Shown here piece after piece: positions 26,880 to 36,317 of a stretch of DNA of 64,000 nucleotides (position 1 is the first letter of the stretch; the number at the start of each line of letters is the position of its first letter). The notes below the pieces were generated by a model that saw only the letters and a list, made by a program, of their open reading frames with translations, had not been told where the DNA came from and did no database searches. The stretch comes from CBDCTM01 sp965222005 (GTDB taxonomy: Bacteria > Bacteroidota > Bacteroidia > Chitinophagales > Saprospiraceae). The position numbers and the translations under genes are program-made. The stretch is from the NCBI GenBank assembly GCA_965222005.1, contig OZ244935.1, forward strand, positions 2,728,001-2,792,000, written 5' to 3'.

Positions 26880-28298
26880 ATGAGTGCAGTTGTTTCTCCG
26901 ATAAGAGAACCTTTAATAGAAGGCAACAAAACCTATCACCAAATTACCGAGGATTTGTGTCGTGCTACCGAAAAAGCGCCACCCGTCAGTTGGGTGATTG
27001 CATTTCTGGTGTCGGTTTCGTTGCTCACGCTGGGCGTATTTACCATCTTATGGACCATCTGGTTTGGTATCGGCACCTGGGATTTGAACCGCACCATTGG
27101 CTGGGGTTGGGACATTACCAACTTCGTTTGGTGGATCGGGATTGGCCATGCGGGTACGCTGATTTCCGCTATTTTGCTGCTATTCCGCCAAAAGTGGAGG
27201 ACGGGAGTAAACCGCGCAGCTGAGGCCATGACGATCTTTGCGGTGATTTGCGCGGGGCTGTTTCCTGTTATTCATATGGGGCGGGTATGGCTGGCGTTTT
27301 TCATTTTTCCCTATCCCAATACGAGGGGTCCTTTATGGGTAAACTTCAACTCTCCCTTGCTTTGGGATGTCTTTGCGATCAGTACGTATTTTACGGTTTC
27401 GTTGCTGTTTTGGTACACGGGCTTGGTGCCTGATTTTGCTACTGTGCGCGACCGGGCCAAAGGATTGCGCAAACGCATCTACAATTTCCTGAGCTTTGGT
27501 TGGACGGGCAGTGCCAAGCATTGGCAGCGCTGGGAATCGCTTTCACTGATCTTAGCAGGTCTGGCCACTCCGCTTGTACTCTCAGTTCACACGATTGTAA
27601 GTTTCGACTTTGCCACTTCCGTGATACCGGGCTGGCATACCACTATATTCCCGCCCTACTTTGTAGCTGGGGCTATCTTTTCGGGTTTTGCTATGGTACA
27701 AACGCTGATGGTCATTACCCGTAAGGTGTTGAACCTCCAGGAGTATATAACGATTGCGCATATTGAATCCATGAATAAGGTGATCGTTTTGACAGGAACG
27801 ATCGTAGGGGTAGCTTATCTGACCGAGCTGTTCATTGCCTGGTATTCGGGCTATGTGTATGAGCAATTTGCCTTTTACAACCGGGCTACGGGCCCCTATT
27901 GGTGGTCTTATTTCGGTATGATGTTCTGCAATGTGGTATCGCCGCAGCTGTTTTGGAGTAAAAAAATCCGCCGTTCCATATTCTGGACATTCTTCCTGTC
28001 AATAGTGGTAAATATTGGGATGTGGTTTGAACGTTTTGTGATTATTGCTACTACGCTGGCTCGCGATTATTTGCCTTCAAGTTGGAGCTATTATACTCCT
28101 ACCTGGGTGGAGATCGGCATATTTGTAGGAACCATTGGTATTTTCTTTACCCTGTATTTAATATTTGCAAGAGTAGCACCCGTAGTTGCCATCGCCGAGA
28201 TCAAGCATATTTTGAAAACGGCCGGCAATCAGTACATCGGCAAAAGTGCGCAGCATCACAGTTCGTCGAGACTTACAGAAGAGGAAGCGACTCATTAA
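26880..28298 (+). CDS. actC: Alternative complex III subunit C, NrfD-like
   Basis: 472 residues with about ten hydrophobic segments, the NrfD/PsrC fold that holds the quinol site in ACIII. Recognisable stretches are GWDITNFVWWIGIGHAGTL, SVHTIVSFDFATSVIPGWH, WYSGYVYEQFAFYN and NIGMWFERFVIIATTL. It would oxidise menaquinol at the inner membrane. ATG 26880 follows actB by 49 nt. A 215-nt structured gap separates it from actD. Confidence 0.93.
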   Translation: MSAVVSPIREPLIEGNKTYHQITEDLCRATEKAPPVSWVIAFLVSVSLLTLGVFTILWTIWFGIGTWDLNRTIGWGWDITNFVWWIGIGHAGTLISAILLLFRQKWRTGVNRAAEAMTIFAVICAGLFPVIHMGRVWLAFFIFPYPNTRGPLWVNFNSPLLWDVFAISTYFTVSLLFWYTGLVPDFATVRDRAKGLRKRIYNFLSFGWTGSAKHWQRWESLSLILAGLATPLVLSVHTIVSFDFATSVIPGWHTTIFPPYFVAGAIFSGFAMVQTLMVITRKVLNLQEYITIAHIESMNKVIVLTGTIVGVAYLTELFIAWYSGYVYEQFAFYNRATGPYWWSYFGMMFCNVVSPQLFWSKKIRRSIFWTFFLSIVVNIGMWFERFVIIATTLARDYLPSSWSYYTPTWVEIGIFVGTIGIFFTLYLIFARVAPVVAIAEIKHILKTAGNQYIGKSAQHHSSSRLTEEEATH

Positions 28299-28326
28299 GA
28301 ATATGTTTAAAATTAATGTTTTCACT

Positions 28327-28432
28327 AATATGAAAGTTTTTCTTCGCTATACTTCAGCTATTTTTCGCCCTGTACCATCTAGGTACGACCTTCAAAAGGA
28401 GCTTCGCCTAGCTGTGAAATCCATTTCATATT
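28327..28432 (+). other. Nested inverted repeats in the actC-actD gap
   Basis: The gap 28299-28513 is far longer than the others in the operon (10-62 nt). AATATGAAA (28327-28335) pairs perfectly with TTTCATATT (28424-28432), enclosing a second hairpin GTACC-atcta-GGTAC (28372-28386). GTTTTTCTT and AAGAAAAAC next to the outer arms are also complementary. No T-run follows, so it is more likely an RNA processing or stability element, or a MITE remnant, than a terminator. Confidence 0.5.
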
Positions 28433-28513
28433 AAAAGAAAAACTAAAATTAGACATACGCTAATAATAATTCTTATTTACGAACAAAACTATAGCAAACT
28501 CATTTTTTAAGAT

Positions 28514-29044
28514 ATGGCTAATCAAGCAAGAGAAGTACTTTACGGCCTTTATGATGATGAAGAAATTTTGCTGGATGCAGTGAAAAAGGCCAAAGCGGAT
28601 CATTTAGATATTATGGATGTGTTTACTCCCTTCCCGGTGCATGGCCTTGATCCGGTCCTGGGATTGGCGGAATCGCGCTTACATATTACCGGGTTTATTT
28701 TTGGTGCTATCGGCGCTTTGATGGGATTTTTGGGTATGACCTGGATATTCACGCGTGACTGGCCCATCATTTTTGGCGGCAAGCCTTATTGGTCGGTGCC
28801 GGCCTTTATTCCGATCACCTTTGAGTTAACTGTTTTGTTTGCCTCTATCGGAATGGTTGTGACTTTTTATACCATCTGTGGAATGGGCCCCGGAGTGACC
28901 AACCCGGTATTGGATGACCGCATAACGGATGACAAGTTTTGCATTGCTTTCAAAACCAATGGCTATACCGATGCCCAGCTTAGCAAGTTGAAGAGCTTTT
29001 TTAGCAGTACCGGTGCGAGTAGTATAAATACCAAATTGATTTAA
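28514..29044 (+). CDS. actD: Alternative complex III subunit D (DUF3341)
   Basis: 176 residues. A soluble N-terminal ~55 residues (LYGLYDDEEILLDAVKKAK, FTPFPVHGLD) is followed by two membrane segments (about 60-80 and 100-122) and a C-terminal cytoplasmic domain. The opening and FPVHGLD motif are typical of DUF3341/ActD. It is a structural subunit of ACIII without cofactors. ATG 28514; actE follows by 23 nt. Confidence 0.9.
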   Translation: MANQAREVLYGLYDDEEILLDAVKKAKADHLDIMDVFTPFPVHGLDPVLGLAESRLHITGFIFGAIGALMGFLGMTWIFTRDWPIIFGGKPYWSVPAFIPITFELTVLFASIGMVVTFYTICGMGPGVTNPVLDDRITDDKFCIAFKTNGYTDAQLSKLKSFFSSTGASSINTKLI

Positions 29045-29067
29045 CCCGATTCAATAATTTATCCGAT

Positions 29068-29913
29068 ATGGATTATACGATCAGATATAAACTTTTGGGC
29101 TTTTTAGCGGTGGCTTGTCTGCTGGTTAGCTCTTGCCAACAGCCGGGGAGCAATAGTACCGGTAGCGAGTACATACCTGAGATGGTACACTCCATTTCAT
29201 ACGAGGCCAATGTATTGGACTATTATTATTACAATACCTGGGGTACAGAGGAAGCCTATTACAAAATGGCGCAGCCACGCAAGCCCGTGCAGGGTACGAT
29301 TGCGCGGGCTTATGCAGGGGCTGCTACCGACGGCTCTGCTTCAGTGAATGCCGTCAAGGTGCGGTTGAATGGCGCAATGCCTTATTATTATGCCGATACG
29401 GAAGAAGAGCGTAGCCGTGCAGCGAATGAAATTATTAGCAACCCTTATCCGATTACTGAAAAAGGATTGGCCACCGGCAAGGAGTTGTATGTGCTGTATT
29501 GCGCGGTTTGTCATGGTGAAAAAGGGGATGGAGCAGGTATTATTTATGAAAACGGAGCTTATCCGGCCGCACCCGCCAATTTCCTGCAGGATACCTTTTA
29601 CAACTCTTCCAATGGCCGGTTTTATCACAGCATTATATACGGTAAAAACGTAATGGCAGGCTATACTGACAAGCTTTCTTACGAAGAGCGCTGGCAGGTG
29701 ATTCATTATATCCATTCCTTGCAGGCCAAGGCTCGCAAACTGGTATATAATGAAACAGCCAATACCCTCAATAACGTGGATATACCTGCCGCCAGCATCA
29801 AACAAGAGGCAGTACATGAAGAGGCTACGGATGCCCAAACAGAGTCAGATCATGCAGAGGAAGAAGCCACAGTACCTAATGATGCGCATGGCAGCGATGG
29901 TGGGCATCACTAA
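29068..29913 (+). CDS. actE: Alternative complex III subunit E, monoheme cytochrome c lipoprotein
   Basis: 281 residues. The signal ends in LLVSSCQQ, a lipobox. The heme site is CAVCHGEKGDG, with a distal Met candidate in NVMAGYTDKLSY. In ACIII, ActE is the monoheme subunit facing the periplasm, close to the electron exit. A conserved segment RKPVQGTIARAY precedes the cytochrome domain. The C-terminal tail is Glu/His/Ala-rich and low-complexity (DAHGSDGGHH) and may bind metal, which is speculative. 39 nt before actF. Confidence 0.92.
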   Translation: MDYTIRYKLLGFLAVACLLVSSCQQPGSNSTGSEYIPEMVHSISYEANVLDYYYYNTWGTEEAYYKMAQPRKPVQGTIARAYAGAATDGSASVNAVKVRLNGAMPYYYADTEEERSRAANEIISNPYPITEKGLATGKELYVLYCAVCHGEKGDGAGIIYENGAYPAAPANFLQDTFYNSSNGRFYHSIIYGKNVMAGYTDKLSYEERWQVIHYIHSLQAKARKLVYNETANTLNNVDIPAASIKQEAVHEEATDAQTESDHAEEEATVPNDAHGSDGGHH

Positions 29914-29952
29914 TTTTTTTAAGCAGTCAATCAAGAAAAATAAACGAATACG

Positions 29953-31266
29953 ATGAATCAGTTTACCTTCGAGGGCAAGCAAAAAACAACACTGATCGGG
30001 TTTATGATACTGGGGCTGGTATGCCTCGGGTTGAGTTTTGTGTTTGACGAAACAGCGCATCACATGCGTTTTTGGTCCAACTTTCTCCACAATACGGTTT
30101 ACTTTACCGGTATTGCCTTTATCAGCCTATTTGTGATAGCGGCTTTTACTACAGCTTATGCCGGCTGGTTCACTGTATTGAAACGTATTTGGGAAGCCTA
30201 TTCGCTGTTTTTGCTAGTCGGTCTTTTGTTTTTGCTGGTGATCATTGCCGGTGTGTGGGGCCATTTCCATCATCTCTATCATTGGGCGGCGGACGGCATC
30301 GCGGATCCAACCAGCCCCAATTATGATCGGATACTGGCCGGAAAAAGTGGCTTTTTAAATAAGTACTGGTACGCTATAGGTACTATTTTGACGGTGGGTG
30401 TTTGGTATTATTTTGCTAAGAAGCTACGGTCTTTGTCACTTTCGGAGGATAATTATGAAGGAAACGACTATGCAGTGCACAGAAGGATTAAAGTATTTGC
30501 TGCTGCCTTTTTGCCGATCGCGGCATTCAGCAGTGCTGCTATGATTTGGCAGTGGGTTATGTCGATTGACTCCCATTGGTACAGTACGATGTTTGCCTGG
30601 TATTCCACCGCCAGTTGGTTTGTAGGAGCTATTTCCCTGACTATTCTCACTATCATTTATCTCAAATCGAAAGGCTATTACCAAAATATTACGGATGAAC
30701 ATTTGCACGACTTAGGGAAGTACCTTTTTGCGTTCAGCATTTTTTGGACCTACCTGTGGTTTTCGCAGTACATGCTGATCTGGTACTCCAATAATGGGGA
30801 GGAAACGGTGTATTTCCAGCACCGCCAGAACGTTTACCCGGTATTGTTTTATGGCAATTTGGTCATCAACTTTGCGCTGCCTTTCCTGATATTGATGCGC
30901 AACAGCACCAAACGGAAATTCGGTACACTGACCTTTGTTTCCCTGCTCTGCTTTTTTGGCCACTGGTGGGATTACTTTTACATGATCAAACCGGGTGCGC
31001 TTATCAATGCCGAGCATGCTGCGGGACATGGAGCACATGAGGCCGTAGAGCAAAGCGGAGCGCATGGTAGTGAGGTGGCGCACCATGCAGCCGAACATGC
31101 TTCCAACTTTGTAGCCGGCTTTACGATACCGGGACTGTTGGAGTTGGGAATATTTTTGGGGTTCACGGCTTTGTTTTTGTACATGGCCTTCAGTCAGTTG
31201 GCGAAAGCTGCTTTGGAGCCGGTAAACGATCCGTACTATGCGGAAAGTTTGCATCATCATGTGTAG
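29953..31266 (+). CDS. actF: Alternative complex III subunit F, NrfD-like
   Basis: 437 residues with about ten membrane segments, a paralogue of ActC. Blocks include FTTAYAGWFTVLKRIWEAYS, MIWQWVMSIDSHWYSTMFAW and WFSQYMLIWYSNNGEE, which are typical of ActF. Near the C-terminus a His-rich insertion (residues about 352-384; AAGHGAHEAVEQ, EVAHHAAEHAS) precedes the final membrane segment. It likely helps anchor the complex and may contribute to proton movement; whether ActF pumps is unsettled for the family. Followed by coxB after 37 nt. Confidence 0.92.
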   Translation: MNQFTFEGKQKTTLIGFMILGLVCLGLSFVFDETAHHMRFWSNFLHNTVYFTGIAFISLFVIAAFTTAYAGWFTVLKRIWEAYSLFLLVGLLFLLVIIAGVWGHFHHLYHWAADGIADPTSPNYDRILAGKSGFLNKYWYAIGTILTVGVWYYFAKKLRSLSLSEDNYEGNDYAVHRRIKVFAAAFLPIAAFSSAAMIWQWVMSIDSHWYSTMFAWYSTASWFVGAISLTILTIIYLKSKGYYQNITDEHLHDLGKYLFAFSIFWTYLWFSQYMLIWYSNNGEETVYFQHRQNVYPVLFYGNLVINFALPFLILMRNSTKRKFGTLTFVSLLCFFGHWWDYFYMIKPGALINAEHAAGHGAHEAVEQSGAHGSEVAHHAAEHASNFVAGFTIPGLLELGIFLGFTALFLYMAFSQLAKAALEPVNDPYYAESLHHHV

Positions 31267-31303
31267 GTTAATTGGAATTGATATTATTTAAAATCAAAAT
31301 ACA

Positions 31304-32839
31304 ATGACTGTATTATTAGCAATATTATCTATCCTTCTCATAGCCGTTGTACTTGTACAAATTGGCAAGGTGACAGATTTGGCTGCCCGCATCCGGGGAG
31401 AGGAGGATGCTATAGAGGAGTCCAATAACTGGAATGCGAGGTTTTCGCTGGTGTTTCTGGTTTTGTTTTTGATAATTGGTATCGGCTCCGGCATTTATTA
31501 CAAAAACAGTATTCTTTGGTGGGGCCCCCACCAGTCAGCCTCAGCGCATGGCGGAGAACTGGACAGCATGTTTGACATTACGCTGTTGCTCACAGGTATT
31601 GTATTTGTCATTACCCAGATTTTGCTTTTTTGGTTTGCCTATAAGTATAAGCACAAGAAAGGCCGCAAGGCTCTCTTTATGCCCCATGATACCAGGCTGG
31701 AAATTATCTGGACGATGGTGCCGGCTATTACCATGAGCTTTCTGGTGATCAAAGGCCTGGTTGCCTGGAACGAAGTGATGGGGGATGTGAATGAAACGGA
31801 AGAGTATGTGGAAATAGAAGCTACCGGGATGCAGTTTGCCTGGATAATGCGTTATCCGGGACCTGATAATGCCCTTGGCACAAGGGATTTTCGCCTCATT
31901 TCACCTCTCAACTCGCTGGGGCAGGATTGGGACGATCCTAAAAACCTGGATGATATTGTTTCCTCTGCGGCAGGGGAAGTGGTAAAGTTGCCGCTGGGCA
32001 AAAAGGTGCGTGTGCGGATAACGGCGCGGGATGTGCTGCACAATTTTTACCTTCCTCACTTTAGAGTCAAAATGGATGCTGTACCCGGTATGCCTACCTA
32101 TTTTGTGTTTACACCGAGTATGACAACGCAGGAGTACAGAGAAAACCTGGGAGCGGTGGATCGCAACGGCAATCCGCTGTATCCAGAATGGCATGAGCCT
32201 TATGATCCTACCGATCCGGAAAGCGGACCCCGATGGAAGAAGTTTCACTTCGAGCTGGCCTGTGCCGAGCTATGTGGCAATGGGCATTACAGTATGCGTC
32301 GTATTTTTGAAGTAGTGCCTTATGATGAGTGGAAAGCCTGGATGGCAGAGCAGTCTTCCTTTTATTTGCAAAGTATTCGCAATACGGATGAAGACCCCTA
32401 CAAAGGGAAACTATTGGAAGTGGAGGTAAAGCAGCGAAGAGAGGAGTTTAATACCAATGTGGAAAAAGCACTTTCCGCAGAAAATGATGCTGACAAAGTG
32501 GTCCGCCTCAATTATGTAACCTATGAAACGGGCTCTGCCAATCTGAGTGGCCATTCAAAATATGAGCTCAATAATGTCGCCGACATTCTCAAAAAGCATC
32601 CCCAAATGACTATAGAGATAGCCGGGCATACGGATAATGTGGGCGATCCACAGTTCAATTTGACATTGTCACAGCAACGAGCCGAATCGGTATTCAGATA
32701 CCTCACAGAGGAAAAAGGGATAGATGCGGCACGCTTGCAATCGAGAGGTTATGGTGAAATCCAGCCAATCGGTGACAATGCGACTGATGCCGGCAGGCAG
32801 GAAAACCGGAGAACGGAAATGAGAATTTTGACACAATAA
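31304..32839 (+). CDS. coxB: Cytochrome c oxidase subunit II fused to an OmpA-like domain
   Basis: 511 residues against ~350-400 expected for subunit II. Hydrophobic segments lie at about 1-15, 48-65 and 88-110. The cupredoxin domain carries the CuA motif CAELCGNGHYSM (Cys320, Cys324, His328, Met331) and the upstream His in FYLPHFRVKMD. After ~45 linker residues, about 395-511 match an OmpA/Pal-like peptidoglycan-binding domain: TYETGSANLSG, IEIAGHTDNVGD, LSQQRAESVFRYL, RGYGEIQPIGDN and QENRRTEMRI. The frame is continuous, so it is a genuine fusion in this sequence. Both domains would face the periplasm. Confidence 0.93.
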   Translation: MTVLLAILSILLIAVVLVQIGKVTDLAARIRGEEDAIEESNNWNARFSLVFLVLFLIIGIGSGIYYKNSILWWGPHQSASAHGGELDSMFDITLLLTGIVFVITQILLFWFAYKYKHKKGRKALFMPHDTRLEIIWTMVPAITMSFLVIKGLVAWNEVMGDVNETEEYVEIEATGMQFAWIMRYPGPDNALGTRDFRLISPLNSLGQDWDDPKNLDDIVSSAAGEVVKLPLGKKVRVRITARDVLHNFYLPHFRVKMDAVPGMPTYFVFTPSMTTQEYRENLGAVDRNGNPLYPEWHEPYDPTDPESGPRWKKFHFELACAELCGNGHYSMRRIFEVVPYDEWKAWMAEQSSFYLQSIRNTDEDPYKGKLLEVEVKQRREEFNTNVEKALSAENDADKVVRLNYVTYETGSANLSGHSKYELNNVADILKKHPQMTIEIAGHTDNVGDPQFNLTLSQQRAESVFRYLTEEKGIDAARLQSRGYGEIQPIGDNATDAGRQENRRTEMRILTQ

Positions 32840-32901
32840 ACATTTGAAAACCGCTGCCTTCCAATTTTGGCAACGCAGAGTTTAATAAATTTTGGAACAT
32901 C

Positions 32902-34758
32902 ATGGCTGATATAACCACCACCAAGATTACCTACGATCCCGATTTGATGATCGAGCAGATGGGATATGATGACCATTTTCATGAGCATCATGAGGATGAC
33001 AAATATCGGTCGAATTTTTTGACTCACTATATCTTTTGCCAAGACCATAAGATCATAGCCAAACAGTTTTTGATCACGGGTATATTCTGGGCAATCGTAG
33101 GGGCTGCCATGTCTATTGTTTTCCGTTTGCAGCTCGGCTTTCCCGAAGAGAGCCTGGCCTGGCTTCAGCCTTTGCTCGGCAAGTGGATTACCATCAATGA
33201 GGCTGGCGTGGGTACGCTTGATCCGGAATTTTACTATGCCCTGGTGACCATGCACGGTACCATTTTGGTGTTTTTTGTGTTGACGGCAGGGCTGAGTGGT
33301 ACCTTTAGCAATCTGCTGATCCCCTTGCAGGTCGGAGCGCGTGATATGGCTTCACCGATGCTCAATATGTTCTCTTACTGGTTCTTCTTTCTTGCCGGAA
33401 TAGTGATGTTTCTGTCTTTGTTCCTCAGCACGGGTGCCTTTTCGGGAGGCTGGACGGGGTATCCGCCGCTAAGTGCATTACCACAGGCATCCACGGGCTC
33501 GGGTGCTGGTATGACGCTGTGGATAGTGAGCCTGGTACTTTTTGTGGTGTCGGTATTGCTGGGAGGAATAAATTATATTACCACGGTGCTCAATTTGCGC
33601 ACCAAAGGGATGACCATGTGGCGCCTCCCTCTTACTATCTGGGCATTTATGATAACTGCCATTATTGCCCTGTTGTCTTTTCCGGTAGTGGCATCGGGGT
33701 TCTTCCTGCTCATGTTTGACAGGGGGCTGGGTACCAGTTTTTATCTTAGCGAAATATTTGTCGGAGGCCAGGCGCTGGATCATGTAGGTGGAAGCCCGAT
33801 TTTATTCCAGCACCTGTTTTGGTTTTTGGGCCATCCGGAGGTGTACATTATTATATTGCCTGCCATGGGGCTGGTTTCCGAAGTGCTTTCGGTGCACACC
33901 CGTAAGCCTATATTTGGCTACCGGGCCATGGTGTTTTCCATATTGGCAATTGCCTTTCTATCTTTTATTGTGTGGGCACACCACATGTTTATGGCGGGTG
34001 TAAATCCCTTTATTTCTAATTTCTTTGTGTTTTTCACATTGCTGATAGCGGTACCTTCTGCCGTAAAAGTGTTCAACTGGATCGCCACGCTTTATGGTGG
34101 CAATATTCGATTTACTTCTGCTTGCCTGTTTGGGATCGGCTTTGTTTCCATGTTCATATCGGGAGGTTTGACCGGTATTTTCCTGGGCAACTCCGCTATT
34201 GATATCCAAATGCATGACACCTATTTTGTAGTAGCTCACTTTCACATTGTGATGGGGGTAGCTGCCTTTTTTGGGATGTTTGCAGGTATCTACAACTGGT
34301 TTCCCAAGATGTATGGGCGATTTATGAACGAAACACTGGGGAAAGTACACTTTTGGGGCACCTTGATCGGAGCATATGCCATCTTTTGGCCCCAGCACTA
34401 CATGGGAATGGCCGGCGTGCCGAGGCGTTACTACAAGTTCGATCTATTTGATGCCTTTTCGCACTTTGCCGAGATGAATAAATTTATCACCATCGCTGCT
34501 ATCATCGTGTTTGCGCTGCAACTGCTTTTTGTACTCAACTTTTTCTATAGTATTTGGTTTGGTAAAAAGGTGACGAGCCGAAATCCGTGGGGAGCTAATA
34601 CGCTGGAATGGACCACACCGATACACCCTGGCCACGGCAACTGGCCCGGCAAAATTCCTTCTGTACACCGCTGGGCATATGACTATGGAAAAGGAGGTAA
34701 AGAATTTATCCCGCAGTACATTCCTTTGGAAGAAGGGGAGCAAGATGAAGGCCATTAA
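32902..34758 (+). CDS. coxA: Cytochrome c oxidase subunit I
   Basis: 618 residues with 12 expected membrane helices. It holds low-spin heme and the heme-CuB site that reduces O2 and pumps protons. Ligand motifs: YALVTMHGTILVFFV (low-spin heme His), FWFLGHPEVYIIILP (CuB His and cross-linked Tyr), VWAHHMFMAGV (two CuB His) and HDTYFVVAHFHIVMG (heme His pair). The N-terminal ~30 residues are His/Asp-rich (DDHFHEHHEDD), often seen in Bacteroidota. Third oxidase-block position; ctaB follows by 24 nt. Confidence 0.96.
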   Translation: MADITTTKITYDPDLMIEQMGYDDHFHEHHEDDKYRSNFLTHYIFCQDHKIIAKQFLITGIFWAIVGAAMSIVFRLQLGFPEESLAWLQPLLGKWITINEAGVGTLDPEFYYALVTMHGTILVFFVLTAGLSGTFSNLLIPLQVGARDMASPMLNMFSYWFFFLAGIVMFLSLFLSTGAFSGGWTGYPPLSALPQASTGSGAGMTLWIVSLVLFVVSVLLGGINYITTVLNLRTKGMTMWRLPLTIWAFMITAIIALLSFPVVASGFFLLMFDRGLGTSFYLSEIFVGGQALDHVGGSPILFQHLFWFLGHPEVYIIILPAMGLVSEVLSVHTRKPIFGYRAMVFSILAIAFLSFIVWAHHMFMAGVNPFISNFFVFFTLLIAVPSAVKVFNWIATLYGGNIRFTSACLFGIGFVSMFISGGLTGIFLGNSAIDIQMHDTYFVVAHFHIVMGVAAFFGMFAGIYNWFPKMYGRFMNETLGKVHFWGTLIGAYAIFWPQHYMGMAGVPRRYYKFDLFDAFSHFAEMNKFITIAAIIVFALQLLFVLNFFYSIWFGKKVTSRNPWGANTLEWTTPIHPGHGNWPGKIPSVHRWAYDYGKGGKEFIPQYIPLEEGEQDEGH

Positions 34759-34782
34759 CAGATCATAAGAGCTGAAACCAAG

Positions 34783-35685
34783 ATGTCGAAAACAGCCATA
34801 TCAACGCTTTCAACAGCTGCCGGACTACGGCAAAAGATACGTGACTACGGCCTGCTGGTCAAATTCAGACTTACGCTCACTGTTGTATTTTCGGCGGTAA
34901 TGGCATACGCTATTGCAGCAGGCGGAGTGCTCAACTGGACCACCATGCTGGTGTTGAGCCTGGGAGGTTTTCTGGTAACTGCTGCCGCCAATGCACTTAA
35001 TGAAGTGCTTGAAAAGAATTATGATAAGCTGATGAAACGCACGGCCAACCGACCCCTGGCGGCTGGCCGTATGACGACGTCGGAAGCAGTAATGGCTGCC
35101 GGGTTTATGAGCCTTGCTGGCATCAGCCTGCTGGCGCTGCTCAATCCGTGGGCGGTCTTGCTGGGTACCATATCGCTTATCAGTTACGCTTTTGTATATA
35201 CGCCGATCAAGAGAGTGGGAGCGATAGCAGTATTTGTGGGAGCCATTCCCGGAGCCTTGCCGATGATGATCGGGGTAGTAGCTGCGGAGGGAACGATCAC
35301 AGAGCTGGCGCTGATCCTTTTTGGCATCCAGTTTATGTGGCAGTTTCCACATTTTTGGGCGATCGGCTGGCTGGCACATGAAGATTATACAAGAGCCGGT
35401 TTCTCGCTGCTGCCCAGTAAGGGAGGACAGTTGGACAAGAGTGTGGGGATGCAAAGCCTGCTATTCGTGCTGATGCTAATCCCGATCAGTCTGATGCCTT
35501 ACTTTATTGGACTGTGCAGTTTCATTTCGGCCATTTTGTTAGCTGTGGCAGGCTTGGTGTTTGCTTATGCAGCTTATGAATTGTATGCCCGCTGTGATCG
35601 GCAGGCCGCCCGCAGGCTCATGTTTTGCTCATTGCTGTATCTGCCTTTGATATTGACCATTTTATTAATTGATAAACTAATATAG
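34783..35685 (+). CDS. ctaB: Protoheme IX farnesyltransferase (heme O synthase)
   Basis: 300 residues with about nine membrane segments. It attaches a farnesyl group to heme B to give heme O. UbiA-family motifs are visible: NALNEVLEKNYDKLMKRTANRPLAAG (read in parts: the Asn..Asp site and KRTANRPL), YTPIKRVGAIAVFVGAIPGA, and MWQFPHFWAIGWLAHEDY, the second Asp-containing region. Its position between oxidase subunits I and III is usual and implies an A- or O-type heme oxidase. I saw no heme A synthase in the window. Confidence 0.93.
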   Translation: MSKTAISTLSTAAGLRQKIRDYGLLVKFRLTLTVVFSAVMAYAIAAGGVLNWTTMLVLSLGGFLVTAAANALNEVLEKNYDKLMKRTANRPLAAGRMTTSEAVMAAGFMSLAGISLLALLNPWAVLLGTISLISYAFVYTPIKRVGAIAVFVGAIPGALPMMIGVVAAEGTITELALILFGIQFMWQFPHFWAIGWLAHEDYTRAGFSLLPSKGGQLDKSVGMQSLLFVLMLIPISLMPYFIGLCSFISAILLAVAGLVFAYAAYELYARCDRQAARRLMFCSLLYLPLILTILLIDKLI

Positions 35686-35695
35686 GACGAACGTT

Positions 35696-36277
35696 ATGCA
35701 AGTGGTGCTGGAAAATAAAAGGTTCAGGAATAAGATTCATCCGCACAAGTTTGCACTTTGGGTAGCCTGTGGTAGCATTACCATGATGTTTGCTGCCTTT
35801 ACCAGTGCGTATATGGTACGCCAGGCCGCAGGAAACTGGCTCGAATTCAGGCTGCCGGGTATATTTTTCTTTAGCGCCGCAGCCATTGTATTGAGTAGTA
35901 TTGCACTGCATGGCGGATATCTGGCATTCAAAACCGGCCGCGAAAGCTGGTACAAAAGAGGTTTGCTGATTGCATTGGTACTGGGCCTCGTCTTTGTGGT
36001 ATTGCAATACAAAGGCTGGCTGGCAATGGAAGCAATGGGTATTGAGTTTACGGGAAATCCTTCAGGTAGCTTTGTATATGTGATTTCCGGTATTCATGCA
36101 GCGCATGTGCTGGGAGGCATCGGAGCTCTCACGGTGGCGCTGTTGCAGGCTTATAAGCAAAGCTACCGGCCCACCGCCGCTCGTCAGCTGCGCTTTGAAC
36201 TGACACTGACGTACTGGCATTTTGTTGGAGCCTTATGGATTTACCTGGTACTATTTTTTGTTTTACAGCATAGTTAA
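35696..36277 (+). CDS. Cytochrome c oxidase subunit III-like, short form
   Basis: 193 residues with five hydrophobic segments. LWVACGSITMMFAAFTSAYMV, IFFFSAAAIVLSSIAL, YVISGIHAAHVLGGIGAL and LTYWHFVGALWIYLVLFF match the heme-copper oxidase subunit III family, including the HxxH-like region ISGIHAAHVLGG. The two-gene subunit III arrangement (short plus long) is common in Bacteroidota caa3-type clusters. It starts 10 nt after ctaB, implying co-translation, and precedes a longer subunit III gene by 40 nt. Confidence 0.88.
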   Translation: MQVVLENKRFRNKIHPHKFALWVACGSITMMFAAFTSAYMVRQAAGNWLEFRLPGIFFFSAAAIVLSSIALHGGYLAFKTGRESWYKRGLLIALVLGLVFVVLQYKGWLAMEAMGIEFTGNPSGSFVYVISGIHAAHVLGGIGALTVALLQAYKQSYRPTAARQLRFELTLTYWHFVGALWIYLVLFFVLQHS

Positions 36278-36317
36278 TTATTAGGATTTAGAAAATTAGG
36301 ATCATAAAATTTTTATA

